Shown here: positions 1-12,476 of the stretch, piece after piece
How the letters are laid out: every line of letters begins with the position of its first letter
Numbering within the stretch: position 1 is the first letter of the stretch
Translations under genes and position numbers: made by a program
NCBI GenBank assembly: GCA_026874595.1
Contig: CM049320.1
Span: 10,577,464-10,641,463, forward strand
DNA from: Sipunculus nudus
Taxonomy: Eukaryota; Annelida; Sipuncula; Golfingiida; Sipunculidae
DNA: 64,000 nt
Direction of reading: 5' to 3'
The notes under the pieces: model-generated
Seen by the model: the letters and a program-made list of their open reading frames with translations, nothing else
Database searches by the model: none
Told to the model about the DNA's origin: nothing

Positions 1-319
1 GGCTGTATACGCATTCAATATTTTAAACGATCCACTACACTGTGCGTTATATCATAAATCTAGTTCCTAGACAGATCGATTTAGAATATTAGAAACCTGC
101 CCCACAAATATCCTTTCTCAAACACTTACAGTCAGGCTGTTTGGTAACTGTAACTCTTGTCCGAACCTTTCTTCTCCATAAAATAGTTTCAATTAGGCAA
201 AGGCATAATTTTTTTTATCATCATTATGACAGGTTCCCTATTATAACACCATACGCAACAGAATTTAATCACCTATCTATAAATGAGAGTTCTGTGTATG
301 TCTGGTAGACAATGTAGAT

Positions 320-512
320 TATATGTCGTACGTAAAAGATAGTATGTCGTACGTACGAGATAATATGTCGTACGTACGAGATAATATGTCGTACGTACGA
401 GATAATATGTCGTACGTACGAGATAATATGTCGTACGTACGAGATACTATATCGTACGTACGAGATACTATGTCGTATGTACGATTTACTATGTCGTACG
501 TACGAGATAAAT
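320..512. repeat. 21-bp tandem satellite, about 9 copies
   Basis: Unit ATGTCGTACGTACGAGATAA plus one base. Copies are nearly identical, with a few changes in the last ones. Each contains the palindrome CGTACGTACG. Because 21 is a multiple of three, both strands stay open (MSYVRDN on plus, TYDILSR on minus), which explains the apparent ORFs without any need for coding function. Confidence 0.95.
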
Positions 513-850
513 AATTTATTTTTCTTTTACTAGGTGGCAGCAATACGCTTCCGTACGAAATAACTTGTTTTCTCCGACAATTTTTTTTATGTTTAATCAA
601 TATATTCAGAATTATAATACCTGTAAATTGGATGCAAAAATCATATTAAGATATCAGATGTTAAAGCTTTACACTGCTAATCTATATATCAACATGACTT
701 AGGTCAACATCCCAAAATTCAGACAGGGATCATTAAAGGCATTTAGGGGAAGAATTATTCTACATAAGAATAATTAATGTGTAATATTAATTAATATGGA
801 CTTTCATGGAAGCGTTAACAATGGGTAGATTTTCTAAGAGTACATTTTAT

Positions 851-889
<39 letters not shown>

Positions 890-930
890 CACATAAATAC
901 ACACACGTATATATATATATATATATATAC
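851..930. repeat. (AC)n/(AT)n microsatellite
   Basis: A run of AC dinucleotides passes into alternating AT tracts. Confidence 0.95.
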
Positions 931-949
931 CGAACTGTCTAGCTAGTGA

Positions 950-1205
950 AGCTTGCTTTTCTAGCGATGCGGTTGGAACGCCGGACTGGTGCGCCACCGA
1001 CATGGGTTCGAATCCCGGATCGGCCCAGTACTTTCCCCTGGGCACTTTGTCTTCGTAACAAAATGGGGACAGTTCGGTCCGCTTTTATGTCACCCCGTAA
1101 CTCACCCCCTCTTAAGAGCGTTCTGCTATCAGAACAAGACTATCCCAGGAGTCACACTTACCACCATTCCCCGGGCCACAAAGTTCGCTGTCATGTTGGC
1201 ATAAT
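950..1205 (+). mobile_element. tRNA-derived SINE-like element
   Basis: A-box TAGCGATGCGG at 962-972 and a perfect B-box GGTTCGAATCC at 1005-1015 are spaced as in a tRNA gene. The head is followed by a non-tRNA body and no acceptor stem closes it, so this is a SINE rather than a tRNA gene. The body's 3' limit is uncertain because the next repeat family begins near 1190. Confidence 0.7.
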
Positions 1206-1765
1206 TTAAGGTGATGATTTTACATTTATGCTAATAACTTGAACAATTTACAAACTTTTTATCTAATATCTGGTATACAACTAAAATTAAGTTGAATATA
1301 GATATATGTTTAAAATTTCTCTAGTTAAACAAATTATCATGTTAAGTGAGTAAATATATTGCCTTATATTTGGCAAAGTGCATTATTTTTGGGCCCATAT
1401 CTTCAAAGATGTACTCAATATGGACCTAATTTCTGGAATGTATATAAGTAATATATGCAGAAATGGTTATTTCAAGTGTAAATAGATTAACAAAAGCAGT
1501 TTTCATTGAGGGAAGTTTTGAAATGTTACAACAGGTTTTTCCAGGAAAACGGAGGAACGAAGTCGCAGTGACCCAGTTTCAGGACTGGTAGGAGAACTTA
1601 GAAACCTTTTACTCTATGTTAAATTTTGGATTCCAGGTCCAACGGTTTCAAAACGTGCCCTGTTAACGGACGGACGGAAGAACGGACGGACGGACGATCG
1701 AACGACGGACAAAGGATCTTGACGGTAGCTTAGTTGACTTAAAGTGAGCTTAGCTAAAATCTTTA
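1190..1765 (+). repeat. Interspersed family with ACGG run and terminal palindrome, copy A
   Basis: Shares a body with copies at 37970-39390 (plus) and 60001-60420 (minus): GGGCCCATA block, GGAACGAAGTCGC block, ACGGTTTCAAAACGTGCC block, then ACGG runs. It ends in an imperfect 31-nt palindrome at 1726-1756 (TAGCTTAG...). It looks like a non-autonomous transposable element; class not determined. Confidence 0.8.
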
Positions 1766-2029
1766 ATTATTAATTAATGCTGTTGCCAAGATTTCGGCCA
1801 TTTATCAAGGATTATGAAATCGTAACTGATTTTTTTTTGATTGACGAAAGGAAGTATGATATATTTTATTATATTTATATATTTAGAAAAAAAATCCAAC
1901 TCTCATGCCTCCCTTCAGTCCTAAGTGCAAAAGTGGTTAACTGGCTAGAATACACCTTGAAAACGCAATGGGTCATATAATAACATATTTATTTAACCAT
2001 GACCATCTAGTTTAGTTGCCAGTTGGGGG

Positions 2030-2260
2030 TACCTGCGAATTGTCTACAGTGCTTTGGGCGGATCCAGTATTTAGGAAAAGGAGGGGTCCAAAACAGATGG
2101 ACTAATAACAAACCTAAAAGAAGGTCCAAGAGTCAGGAAAAGGGGGTCCAGCCCGCAAAAATTGGTCTGAAACCCTTAAAAAAGGCTGCGTCGGCTGAAA
2201 AAGGGGAGGTCCGGTCTCCCTCGACCCTCCCCCCGGACTTGCTTCTGAATAAAAGTTTGT
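2030..2260 (+). repeat. GGATCC-type G/C-tract interspersed repeat
   Basis: Starts near GGGCGGATCCAGTATTTAGG and ends in a C-rich stretch. It resembles the two copies at 59167-59535 (shared aaaaaaggctg and ggggagg blocks). No coding content supported. Confidence 0.5.
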
Positions 2261-2907
2261 TTAGGCATTTGTGATGCCTGAGATCAACAGCTATTTATGA
2301 GAGTGTTAGTCCTCGTGACGACCATGGACAAATGTTGTAATATATGCAAATTAGGACAGCCAATGAATATCTCAAGAACTACCCATGGACCATGGTGGAC
2401 CGTTGTGTCTAGATCTAGGTTTTCAAGGACCAAGATACAAATGAAACCATATTAACAACAGTTCTGTATGTTGTATTTTAATATGCAAATTAGGTCTTTT
2501 TTATCTAAAATCTCAACAACGAACCATGATAATTGGTCAAACATGACGGCTACATGCGGATTTTTATGACCAGAGATTGAAATTAATAAAACCGTATTAA
2601 AAATTGATGAAACTATTTTCTTCAATCTCTCAAATGGACACACATGGAATCTAGACATAGGTAAACATGGTCAAGGAATGTTTGATGCTGTTTTTCATTT
2701 GGAAAATGCAAAAAACAGACACTGAATAGTTTGGTGTAATTGTGGTAATTTATTAGCGAAATAAATCGTACTGCTAAAGTTACGATGTTTGACCTAGCTT
2801 TATCAGAAATGTAGGTCACATTGACCTTATTTCCGTAAATGGTGTTAATTTATCATAAGGCAATACAAAAATATAACTAGGATACGGGAAGTCGACAAGC
2901 GATTACG

Positions 2908-4055
2908 TGTATCCGCCAAAATCAGAGTAGGACGGGTTAAGTGAGGCATGGATTGAGTGGCAAGGGAAAATAGAGTTACATGTGTTACATATTAGAATGT
3001 ATGTCAGCCACGTAAACATGATTGTAGGTGGCGCCACCTGTTATTTGAACGAGAAACTATCCAAGATGTATACACACGCAAAATTTCAGGTTGAAAAGTC
3101 AAACCACTGCAGAGATATAAGTGATTTTATCCCATAGCAGACAAACAGATGGACGCTGTGCAAAGATGGCTGCAGGTGGCGTCACCATTTTTTGTGTATG
3201 TTATAAAGCTATACAAGGGCTAAATTTGTGTAAAATTTTTTTCCTGATCGGTCATAAAACGAGTCCGGAGATATAAGCATGGATGACTACAGCGTGAGCG
3301 TGAATATATGTGGCGCCACCTGTCATAAAATCAAGAAAGCTATGCGAGATGTATACGCATGCTGAATTTCAGGTAATTTGGTGAAACCACTGCAGAGATA
3401 TGAGTGATTTTAACCCATAGCAGACAAACAGATGGACGCTGTGCAAAAATGGCTGCAGGTGGCGCCATTATTTTTGTGTATGTTATAAAGCTATCCAAGG
3501 GTTACATTTGTGTAAAAAAATTTCCTGATTGGTCGACCGGTTCCCAGGATATGAGCTTGGATGTCTGCAGCGTGATCGTGAATGTAGGTGGCGCCACCTG
3601 TCATAAAATCAAGAAAGCTATCTAGGATGTAAACGCATGCAGGTGAATTAGTGAAACCACTGCAGAGATATGAGTGATTTCAACCCAAGGCAGATAAACA
3701 GATGGAAACTGTGCAAAAATGGCTACAGGTGGCGCCACCATTATTTGTGTATGTTATAAAGCTATCCAAGGGCTACATTTGTTCAATTTTTTTTTCCTGA
3801 TCGGTCAAACGGTTCCCGAGATATGTGGGTATATGTGTGGAAACAGACGCACAAACGGAGGCTGGGCAGAGAGGAAAGGTCACAGGTCAAGGCTAATTGG
3901 TTAGGCACCAGTTCACATGTGACCCGATAATTGGTGTAAGTTTCGGAAAAATCCGTCCAGTAGTCTCAGAGGAGTTCTCCGGAAACGGACGCGGCGGCGG
4001 CGGCGGAACCAGGTCAAAAACATAGTATCCGCAAAACTTCGTTTTGGCGGATACA
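2908..4055. mobile_element. TIR element with internal ~140/280-bp units
   Basis: Bounded by perfect 14-bp inverted repeats: TGTATCCGCCAAAA at 2908-2921 and TTTTGGCGGATACA at 4042-4055. The motif AGGTGGCGCC recurs at about 3026, 3174, 3308, 3457, 3586 and 3727, dividing the inside into alternating half-units of roughly 129-149 bp, so the full period is about 280 bp. The right end forms a hairpin (4025-4054). No clear target duplication and no transposase are seen. A partial relative sits at 16160-16480, and a short end fragment near 27995-28020. Confidence 0.8.
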
Positions 4056-4364
4056 ATAACTATTGACTTGCTTTTCCGGACATGCCTAAGATAGCATTTA
4101 ATTGAAATCTAGACAGTGGTCATAACTGAAAAGGAGTCATAAATTAGGCAAATAAAGGTCAAGGTAATTCAAAAATTAGTCAGTTTCAGGAAGTCATATG
4201 TCACTGCTTTCCAACAAGTTCGTGTGATGTCGAAATCTAATAAAAAAAACTCGGTGAAATCAAGCTAACGAAAAAACATGGCCCAATGTCCACAGTGACA
4301 TGACCTAGAGAGCAAAGGTGAAGGTCACAGCAACAGGATTTTCTTTTACCCTGGGGGTATAGGA

Positions 4365-4685
4365 AGATAATATCATGTTGATAGTTTGCCCTATGTTGGA
4401 GATATAAGAAGATGATATCCCGCTGATAGTTGGCATTGTGTTGGAGATAGGCCTATAGAATGTTGATATCATGGTGATAGCTGCCACTGTGTTTGTGATA
4501 TAAGAAAATGGTATCATCCTGATGGTTGGCACTGTGTATGACATATAGAAAAATGATATCATGTTGTTAGTTGGCCCTTTTTTAGATATAAAAGGATGAT
4601 ATGATGTTGATAATCGGCACTTTTTTTGGATATACGAAGATGATATTATGTTGATAGTTGGCTGTGTGTTGGAGATATAAGTGAT
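4365..4685. repeat. Degenerate ~45-bp minisatellite, 7 units
   Basis: Units begin GATATCATGTTGATAGTTGG and recur at about 4369, 4414, 4465, 4511, 4555, 4598 and 4642. The minus-strand open frame across it is a by-product of the repeat. Confidence 0.85.
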
Positions 4686-5379
4686 ACGTGGAGATAAGTG
4701 TTTTCCAGCTAAACCATCAAATTACACAGCCTCAGTATCTTGCTTGTGACCATTCAGTACCTTGTTACGGTTTTTCGTGTTAGTAAACAACCCATGCGGT
4801 TCAAGAAAACACAATGATCCTACATTAATAAAAGGATTATAAAAATACACTCCTACAAACAGATATAATGAATGATGTTTAAATTTACCAACCATTGTTC
4901 ATCTCTAAACATACTTTTGTTTATACTAAAAACTGAATAATAATAAATTTCTTCCATCACAAGTAAAATGAAAGTAAAATGATCAGACAAAATCCGATAC
5001 CCCATGTGAAGAACTGAGGAAAACTAACCAGCTGGTGACAAGAAAACAGGGACCCATAGCAGCCATTCGGTAATTTATTCTGAAAACTGAGGGAAATATT
5101 CACACATACTCAAGAGAAGGTCCTGGGACCTGTACAGATGATAATAAGAGATATAAACAATTTGATCAGACCGAAATAATACAACAGTAACAGGATTCAG
5201 GAAAAGCCAACAACCTGGTGACCAGCGAACAATAACTTAAACTGGATTTTATAAAGATTCTTCAGGTGCAGGACACTGAATACAACTAGAATGAGGGTTT
5301 TTTTTTTTCAATGCAAAAACAAACTTATGTCTCCCCTCCCTATCCGCCTCGTATACCCAAATTTGAGGGAACAAAATAC

Positions 5380-5640
5380 TTCTTCAAAAGTCACAGCATT
5401 CGCAAACAATTTCTATTCCGGCTTATCTGACCTTGAAGATCCAGGTCAAGGTCACCTGTTTTCGAACTCATCAAAGTACCTGGTTGAAACAATCATTGTT
5501 CCAACTGTGAGAAAAAATATACAATGCTTCAAAAGTTATGGGGTTAAAAAAATCTATTTTGGCCTATTTGACCTGGATGATGAAGATCAAGGTCACTTTT
5601 TTTAACTCATCCTAGATATTGGTAGAAACAATTCAAATTT
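5380..5640 (+). repeat. Two units of an AGGTCAAGGTCAC-type repeat
   Basis: Two copies of about 165 bp share CAAAAGT, TCTGACCT(G/T)GA, GATCAAGGTCAC and AACTCATC blocks. A 104-residue open frame crosses both but has no domain similarity, so it is treated as repeat. Confidence 0.65.
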
Positions 5641-5929
5641 AATTTTCATGAAAAAAATGTTTAGATGTTCAAAAGTTATCGCGTTCACAAGAAATGACAC
5701 AAACGACAACAGACCAAACACAATGGGAGGGGAAACATAATGAGGTGCCAAACCTTCAAACTATACATTTTAAGAGTTGTCAGTAATGATTCTGGAGAAC
5801 TGGTTCATCCAAACTTTGTATGACGAGAGGAATACATCAGAGGAGAATCCTTTACTTCAATTAGATAATTAAAGATCTCAGTGAAAAATTTATTGAATAC
5901 ACTCACATGATTGTTAATTTTAAAGTCCT

Positions 5930-5985
5930 GAAAACTGGATAAACAGGGACCCATTGGTCACGGTGCTCAGCTGAAGTTGATCTTG
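5930..5985 (+). repeat. GGGACCCAT..GGTCACGG..GCTCAGCTG end motif
   Basis: The same end motif appears near 36645-36675 and, more decayed, at 53092-53120, with a possible further copy near 5050. It probably marks one end of an interspersed family whose full extent I could not set. Confidence 0.45.
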
Positions 5986-6694
5986 AAGGTAAAAATCTAT
6001 AATAATAACAAATGGAAATCAAAACAGAGAGGAACAGGTACTATAGCCTATGGTTGGTTGATATAATAAATGAATTGATGAGTAGGAAATTGTTGCAAAC
6101 ATTATTTTGTGATCTAACAATCTGTTTTCTAATGTTGAAATTGAAGTACGTAAAAGTTTGTAACCATAAGATATATATATACTTTTACAGGGGTCGTAAT
6201 CACTCCTTTCCGCCTGTCTCAGACAGGCAAAGACGTACACGGAAAGATATTTTTCATTTTCACCAATCCTATAAAGATGGTCTATTATTTCTTATGCTTT
6301 CTAGCATTTAGGCCCTCATTTCCGACATTTCCTGTTTCTTCACTGCATAATCATGTTTCTGATATAACAGTGACATTATAGAGAATATTCAATTCTTTTT
6401 GCATGCAAGTGTGCATGTAGGATGGTATGTAAGATAGCAGAATCAGGTTTACACTGAGCAAAGCGTGACTGAAAATTTGATATGATGGCAGGATGCATCT
6501 TTAGCGGAAAGACAAACCTGTATTAATGCCATCCGTTGAAAAATTTTAAGTATTAATAATATCCCTGCTTTTACAGTGATCAATGGTTGACTCTTTGATA
6601 AGCTTCAGCATTTTACACATTTATTCAATCAGATCCTTTTTTTTTTTTTTTTTTTTGGTTCCAATTCTTTTTCAATTTAATAAAATGTATACAG

Positions 6695-6775
6695 CAGACT
6701 GACGGATGACACATCGGACGACGGACAGGGACCCTCCCTATAGTTCAGATGTCTTATAGTCAGCTGAGATAAATA
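6695..6775 (+). repeat. 3' end fragment of the ACGG/palindrome family
   Basis: GACGGATGACACATCGGACG is followed by a CTATAGTTCAGATGTCTTATAGTCAGCTGAG terminal palindrome (split here for length: left arm TAGTTCAGATG, right arm TAGTCAGCTGA). Only the 3' end is present. Confidence 0.65.
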
Positions 6776-7408
6776 CAGAAGTATCTGCCCAGGCATTGCT
6801 GAAATAAGCTGCTAGTGTTAGCAGACAGACAACTGACGAACGCCACACCATGGCAATAGCTCTCAAGTGAGCCAAAACGTCATCATCAAGAAAAAAAAAC
6901 GCAAAGGGCCAGGCAGACAGACATGGCTGAAACCGTGTCCCTCATTGTGAAGTTGGAAGTGGGAATAATAAACCACTAAAACAATCTTTTGATATCACAT
7001 TTTAATATCACACACATCATCATTATCATCATCACAATAAATAAAAGCATCTCCTGGCAAAAGAACCTCAAGAAAAGCTTACAACAGAACAAAAATACCG
7101 GATAGATTACATATACATGTCTACTAATATAATACACTCGGCAATTCAGCATCTGGGGACTTTTGACATTACCTGAAGCAAACAGGGTGTAAAACACTAG
7201 CTGGCTTATCCAAAAGAGCCTTAGTGTGTATATTTATATATCTTTTGTATGGGACATAAGCTGTGTCTCCATGACAATTTATAATCCTTTATTTTTGAAT
7301 TTGCAAATATGAGACCTTATCTTTACTATAGTTTCATGAACTTATTTACACATACATCATAAATATGTACAAACTTTTCAAATTTTTAATTTTATTTATT
7401 ACATTCAT

Positions 7409-7411
<3 letters not shown>

Positions 7412-7470
<59 letters not shown>

Positions 7471-7560
7471 CATGTATATGTATTTATATGTAAAGATATA
7501 CACACATATATGTGTGTATATATATGTATATACATATGTATATTATATTATATATATACA
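7412..7560. repeat. (TA)n microsatellite with imperfect tail
   Basis: Perfect TA repeats to about 7459, then interrupted TATG/TACA tracts. Confidence 0.95.
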
Positions 7561-8151
7561 TGACAATTTCTGAAAACTACATGATGAAATGTCATTTCTA
7601 TTATAGTGTGTACATGTATCAATTTTGTATCACTGATGACTTCATCTGAGGCATGCATGCATCTGTCATAAAGCAAGAAATATTAAGTCAGTACCTATAC
7701 AGCTTCAGAAGTCTGGTTGTGCTGCAAAAGAAAGCGGGGTGATATGTGTTGTGGACTGCTGAGAACAGCATAGGACTTTAAGCATACAACTGAGCAGAGG
7801 ATGCAAATGAGCAAAAACATATCAATGCACGTTTGTTATAATATCAGAGTATGGTTTTACGAAATGTTTACCTCCCCTATGTGAACTTAATATGCTGTCC
7901 AGAATTCCACCATGTGTATCACATGCCTACTATGACTTTTCAGTCAAAACTTAAGAAATCTACAGCGATGGAGCAGTAAAAATCATTTAATTTTACCTAT
8001 TCATATTTAATTTTCAGTTGCCTTTAGTCCCTTTTTCAGTTGAAGATCTGGGCTTTCAGGAGGAGGCTTTACTACTGGTCAGTTTGTTTAAGGCATATAT
8101 TCGAAGTACACATGATGGAATTGGCAGGCAATCAAACCCTTTACTTAATTT

Positions 8152-8534
8152 TACCCCTTCCACACAGCAAATGCAAACCGGTTTCAAACCCCCTTGATCA
8201 TAAATTAAGCATTCACACAGAAATCCAAAGCGTTTTCAAACCACTTTGCCCAAAACAGTTTGAATCAAGCTAAGGTGGTTTCAAACGAATTTTGAATGCA
8301 CATTGTTTAATCCTCTTTGCTAAAGTGGTGTGTGAATAGTCTTGAACAGTTTGTACCCAGTTTTCAAGCAGCAACCAGGGCACAGGCTCAGAGCGCAAGC
8401 GCGAATGCCTGTGTCAGCATGTTGCTACCTTGTTCTACATGTTAAGTATCATGCATCAGTGCAAGATGCAAACTGATTTAACCAAAACACTTTGCCTAAA
8501 TGGTTCTGAAAACGTTTTGTGTGTAAAAGGGGTA
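8152..8534. mobile_element. 383-bp MITE-like element
   Basis: Inverted ends TACCCCTTCCACACA (8152-8166) and TGTGTGTAAAAGGGGTA (8518-8534) match apart from a two-base indel. The TA at each edge could be the target dinucleotide. The interior has no coding frame of note. A partial relative begins at 17341. Confidence 0.65.
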
Positions 8535-9464
8535 TAACTAATTGAATGAAGAAAATGGTAGTGAAACAAACGTGTTGTGCTATTTGTGTCTAGCTAAAGG
8601 GCATCAACATACCATTAAATTTGAACATAAAAAATGTTAGTGTTAACTGCTATATAACATGTTTGCGTATAGCTACTGCATGGTGTACACACAACAACGA
8701 TACAGTTACAACAGCAAGTGATATACATGCTATATGTGTTTGTTCATGGACCTAAATTTGTGTAAATTAATACAAAATAAAATCTGAAATCCCTATGAAT
8801 TTAAGGTTCACTAAAACACAAAAGACCCTACCCATGATTGTGCACACTGCGCTTCTGCCAGCTGTTGTGCTCCGGCCAAGTGACACGCAATGTCGGTTTT
8901 TGTCTAATGAAACCATATATGAACCAGAGACTCTGACAGGGAACCTTATTTTAAAAGATAAGGTAGGTTTTTTTTTTACTTTCATCATTAGAGATGTGAC
9001 AAGTATGATTTTTCTTTGTTAACGATACAGACCTGAACAATTAGTGACAGTTGCAGTCAACAGATGTCAGTAGTGTGGTGATCTGTTGACCTTTCATGAG
9101 GGGCAGTTCTGTCACCTCCTGAGGTCAGTATTATTATATGTGCACTTCATATAATGCATGCAACAGATAGGCAACTTGTGACCTTCACAGAGCTTATATA
9201 CTAAGTTCATGTATATCATTAATGACAAATTAAAACAGGCCTTGATTACATATTAAAGGGATATTACAGCACATGCTACAGACTACTGAATCAAGATTTT
9301 CATAGAATTCAACACAGACATCACTATTATGGACAAAACCATGTCCTGCAAGTGTCCTTAAATCAGAGGTTTTACTGTACCTATTTTAGTACAGAGACTA
9401 CTGAAGCTACAGAACCTGCAATCATGAAAGTTTTATATGTCCTGCACATTCTAATTTCTAGAAG

Positions 9465-10064
9465 CTTAAGTCTGTCATACACGGTGCGACTTGTCAAGCG
9501 ACAAGTTGCGAAACCCACTTGTTCTGCAACATTTCGCACTGTGTGTGCGATGTAGTCACATGGTTTCACAAGTCGTGCGACAAGTCTCAGAAGAAGAAAC
9601 ATGTTTCTTTTTCCTGCTACTTGATGCATGACATCAGGCCAAGCGTGGGGAAAACAGCCAAAGAACACAGTGATTGATCATGATTGATCTGTGCCATGTG
9701 TTTCGAGTGGTCAACATGAAACACAGAAGAAACTGTGGAAGTACTTCGCAGTATCCAGGCCTCTTTTTTCTTAAGATCTATACTATTAATGAGAAAAAAA
9801 GAGAGTATATGACCTAGGAAGAATAAATTTATCCTTAACATAAATATTCATCAATATATGAAGTAAACAACACAGAATCCGTGGTGGAATGGTGGAATCC
9901 ATGGAGGTTATGATGGACGCATGTGGTTTTCATCATAGTTTTGCAGGACATGTTGCAGAACATGTATCTGTGTATGGACTGTTCATGTTGAGCGCCATGT
10001 CGCAGAAAAAGGGCCTTCTACAACTTGTGGTGCGACAAGTTGCACTGATTATGGCAGGCTTTAG
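9465..10064. mobile_element. ~600-bp MITE-like element with ~44-bp TIRs
   Basis: The left end (from CTTAAGTCTGTCATACACGG) and the right end (to TTATGGCAGGCTTTAG) align as inverted repeats at roughly 36 of 44 positions, and both contain GTGCGAC and GACAAGTTG. The inside has no transposase. Confidence 0.7.
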
Positions 10065-11363
10065 ATTTCATGCATTGTTGAATGATTTTAAGGGTAGACA
10101 GTTACTTTTTACCTGGTCTGCCCAAAAGATCTTAGAAATTATTTAAGAAAGACATTCAGATCTCATGAAGGTCATCCCAGCTAACAAAGACCCTCTGGCT
10201 ACCATCAGAAATCATCTCATACCTTCAAAATATAATACTGGAAAAATAAATGCTGCCATGTACAAATAAGTAATTTGAGCTTCTCACATAGTTCAAGCTT
10301 GAATTCAAAGACCTAGTGTTATGATCATAAGAATACAAGTTAGGACTAGCTTGAATTCTGTACTTTGTACCCTGGATTTTACAATAGGCTATATGTGCTT
10401 AAATATCACACTTAAGTTTATATAACCAGTAAATCTTTAAACACAAACACTCCAAAGTCAATTGGGTTAAGTTTTCTAAATATCCTTAAAACATAACAAC
10501 TGAAATATCAAACTATCCCACTGAACACTGGAGACACAGATCCCAATGTGACATAAATAAGTTATAGTTCATATTTCTGACACCAGGGAGCACAAGCATC
10601 AACTCTGTGTTAGACTGTTCCCCTGTTCTGGGTTGCTCCAAACAGACAAGTATCACACTCAAAACTTAAACACCTTACAGGAGAATGGAGTATATCATAC
10701 ATGATACCAAGTCTACTCTTGTTGTAAATAAAGCTTGGGTCAGACAATGAGTATGTTAACTCAAGTACAAATACTCAAAGAGAGAGTTGCATTATATACT
10801 ATACTGTAACAACAAGTGTCTTCATACGAAATATACTTCAAAAGTACTTGATTATATCAAGTACAGTACAAGATCTGCTTTTTAATTAAACCCTCTACCT
10901 GTATGTACACAAGTACAAGCAAGAACTGGTGCAGGTTCTCTAACCCCTAAACTGAAATACAAAGTGTACATGTTCCAGTACTTGGCCAAAACCTAGTGTA
11001 AATATGCAGCACTGGTAATACTTAAAACTACAGAATACAGTACCTTGGTGTAGGCAGGATGAGTGATATCCTGAGTGCATACCATTACGCTTATAAAACC
11101 ATAAACTAGAACAATAAACTCACCTCATTTTCAGAGAAGGAAAAACAAAAGTGAAAAATTACCAAACACATCAACAACATTTTAGTAGTACCGGTATTAT
11201 GTGTCTGGAATAAGGTACTGATTGTTAGATTTCTGAATTGGGATTTGTTTTAAAATGTCTCTAATTCTTAATGGGTCAAAATTTCTGCAAAGTTGTAATA
11301 TTCAGTCTCTAAATCAGACCCAGCTGGACCCTGTTTGTTTTATATGGATCTGGGCACACAAAC

Positions 11364-11720
11364 CAGTCCCCCCAAAACACCCAAATACCTGATACGAAAC
11401 ACCATGAAACACCCACTAAACTTCAAATCTGAAGCCAAAACCTAACAAAACTCGATAAGTTATCAATTGTTGAATACATCTATGCAATGTCGATCATAAT
11501 TTTATGAAATAAAGATAAAATGAGTGTTTTATTTACAAACACTCTCGTTTTCTTTTATTATACAATGAAAATAGCGCAACACTGTACTGACATAATCAAA
11601 ATTATGAAAATATAACCATTTATGCCAGTTTTTTGCTTCAAATTCAAATTTAAATTCATGAGTGTTTTGTGGTATTTTGTCAGAGGTGTCACCAGTGTTT
11701 TGGGTGTTTTGGTGACCCCA
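11364..11720. repeat. Weak inverted-repeat element
   Basis: CCAAAACACCCAAA near 11372 is mirrored by TTTGGGTGTTTTGG near 11700. The ends are short and the interior is anonymous, so this may be chance. Confidence 0.3.
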
Positions 11721-11807
11721 CACAGACACCCTGCTACAAAATTTCATAGATAATGTAGATACCCAAAACTTAGTTTTCATTCAACAGATTCAGATAGCAA
11801 TCATGAA

Positions 11808-11850
11808 TTTATTCTGGCCATTAGCATTATCTGTATCTGAACAATTTATT
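11808..11850 (-). promoter_or_regulatory. Candidate NEURL4 poly(A) signals
   Basis: Two minus-strand AATAAA hexamers lie at 11845-11850 and 11808-11813, about 420-460 nt past the stop codon. They are the nearest I see. The true cleavage site is not determinable here. Confidence 0.35.
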
Positions 11851-12271
11851 GATGATGACAAATTTCAAGGAGATGTAGTAAGAGGTGGTTCTTGATGCAA
11901 ATAAGGGCACGCCAAATTCTGTAGATGTGTGAAATCTGATGTCCAATTAAAGAGACCTTCTGAGCCTGATTGAGGTGAGCTTTTTTCATGCCTAATCTAA
12001 ATTCATAGACCAGTGAGGAACTGTTACTTTATATGGAAAGGTGTTCTGAAATATTCATGTATGAATTAAATCCATAGCTTTTAACTCTTAGAGTGTTTGT
12101 GCATGTGTGTTGGGTATATGTTTTCTATGTATGTAACACATATGAAAAGATATAAGTGCCCATGTCAGAATAAATCCTCCCACCCCTTATCTGATTAATA
12201 TGCCATTCCTCCTCAACTGTTAGGCATACAAACTGATTATCCCATTTTGCAGGACCAAGGGCGGACAGGTC

Positions 12272-12476
12272 TCACTCTACTCTGACCAATAAGCCACAGA
12301 TAACTGTAGCCCCCCTCTCTTTTGTAAGCCATTCTATTTCACTGTTTCTGAATTTCCCGTCGATGGGTTCATTCACACCTATACTCTGGGGGCTGATCTT
12401 GTACGAGCCTGGCTTGACGTAGACCTGGAATGCTATTCTTGCTGACTGAGTCTTCCTAGTTCTTGGATCTTTATAT
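12272..12476 (-). CDS. NEURL4: NEURL4 exon 26 (residues 1346-1413) and stop
   Basis: Terminal exon: [54 protein letters not shown], then VE and stop. The last residues match the human C-terminus almost exactly. The acceptor is ATCTTTCAG|. Confidence 0.96.

Larger units (their letters stand above)
1..12271. other. Region downstream of NEURL4, no gene recognised
   Basis: No conserved coding exon could be read on either strand. Besides the repeats listed separately, these stretches hold nothing I recognise: 1-317, 511-850, 1766-2030, 2260-2907, 4690-5290, 5640-6650, 6790-7400, 7561-8150, 8540-9464 and 10070-11360. Open frames here are short and lack family similarity or splice context. Confidence 0.6.

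Noticed and set aside
319-600. 93-residue minus and 63-residue plus open frames with SRTYDIL / MSYVRDN repeats
   Set aside because: Both follow from the 21-bp satellite being open on both strands; no codon-bias or splice support.
950-1030. A functional tRNA gene
   Set aside because: Both promoter boxes are present, but the flanks do not pair into an acceptor stem, so a SINE is more likely.
5291-5605. 104-residue plus-strand open frame
   Set aside because: It crosses two units of a non-coding interspersed repeat and has no recognisable domain.
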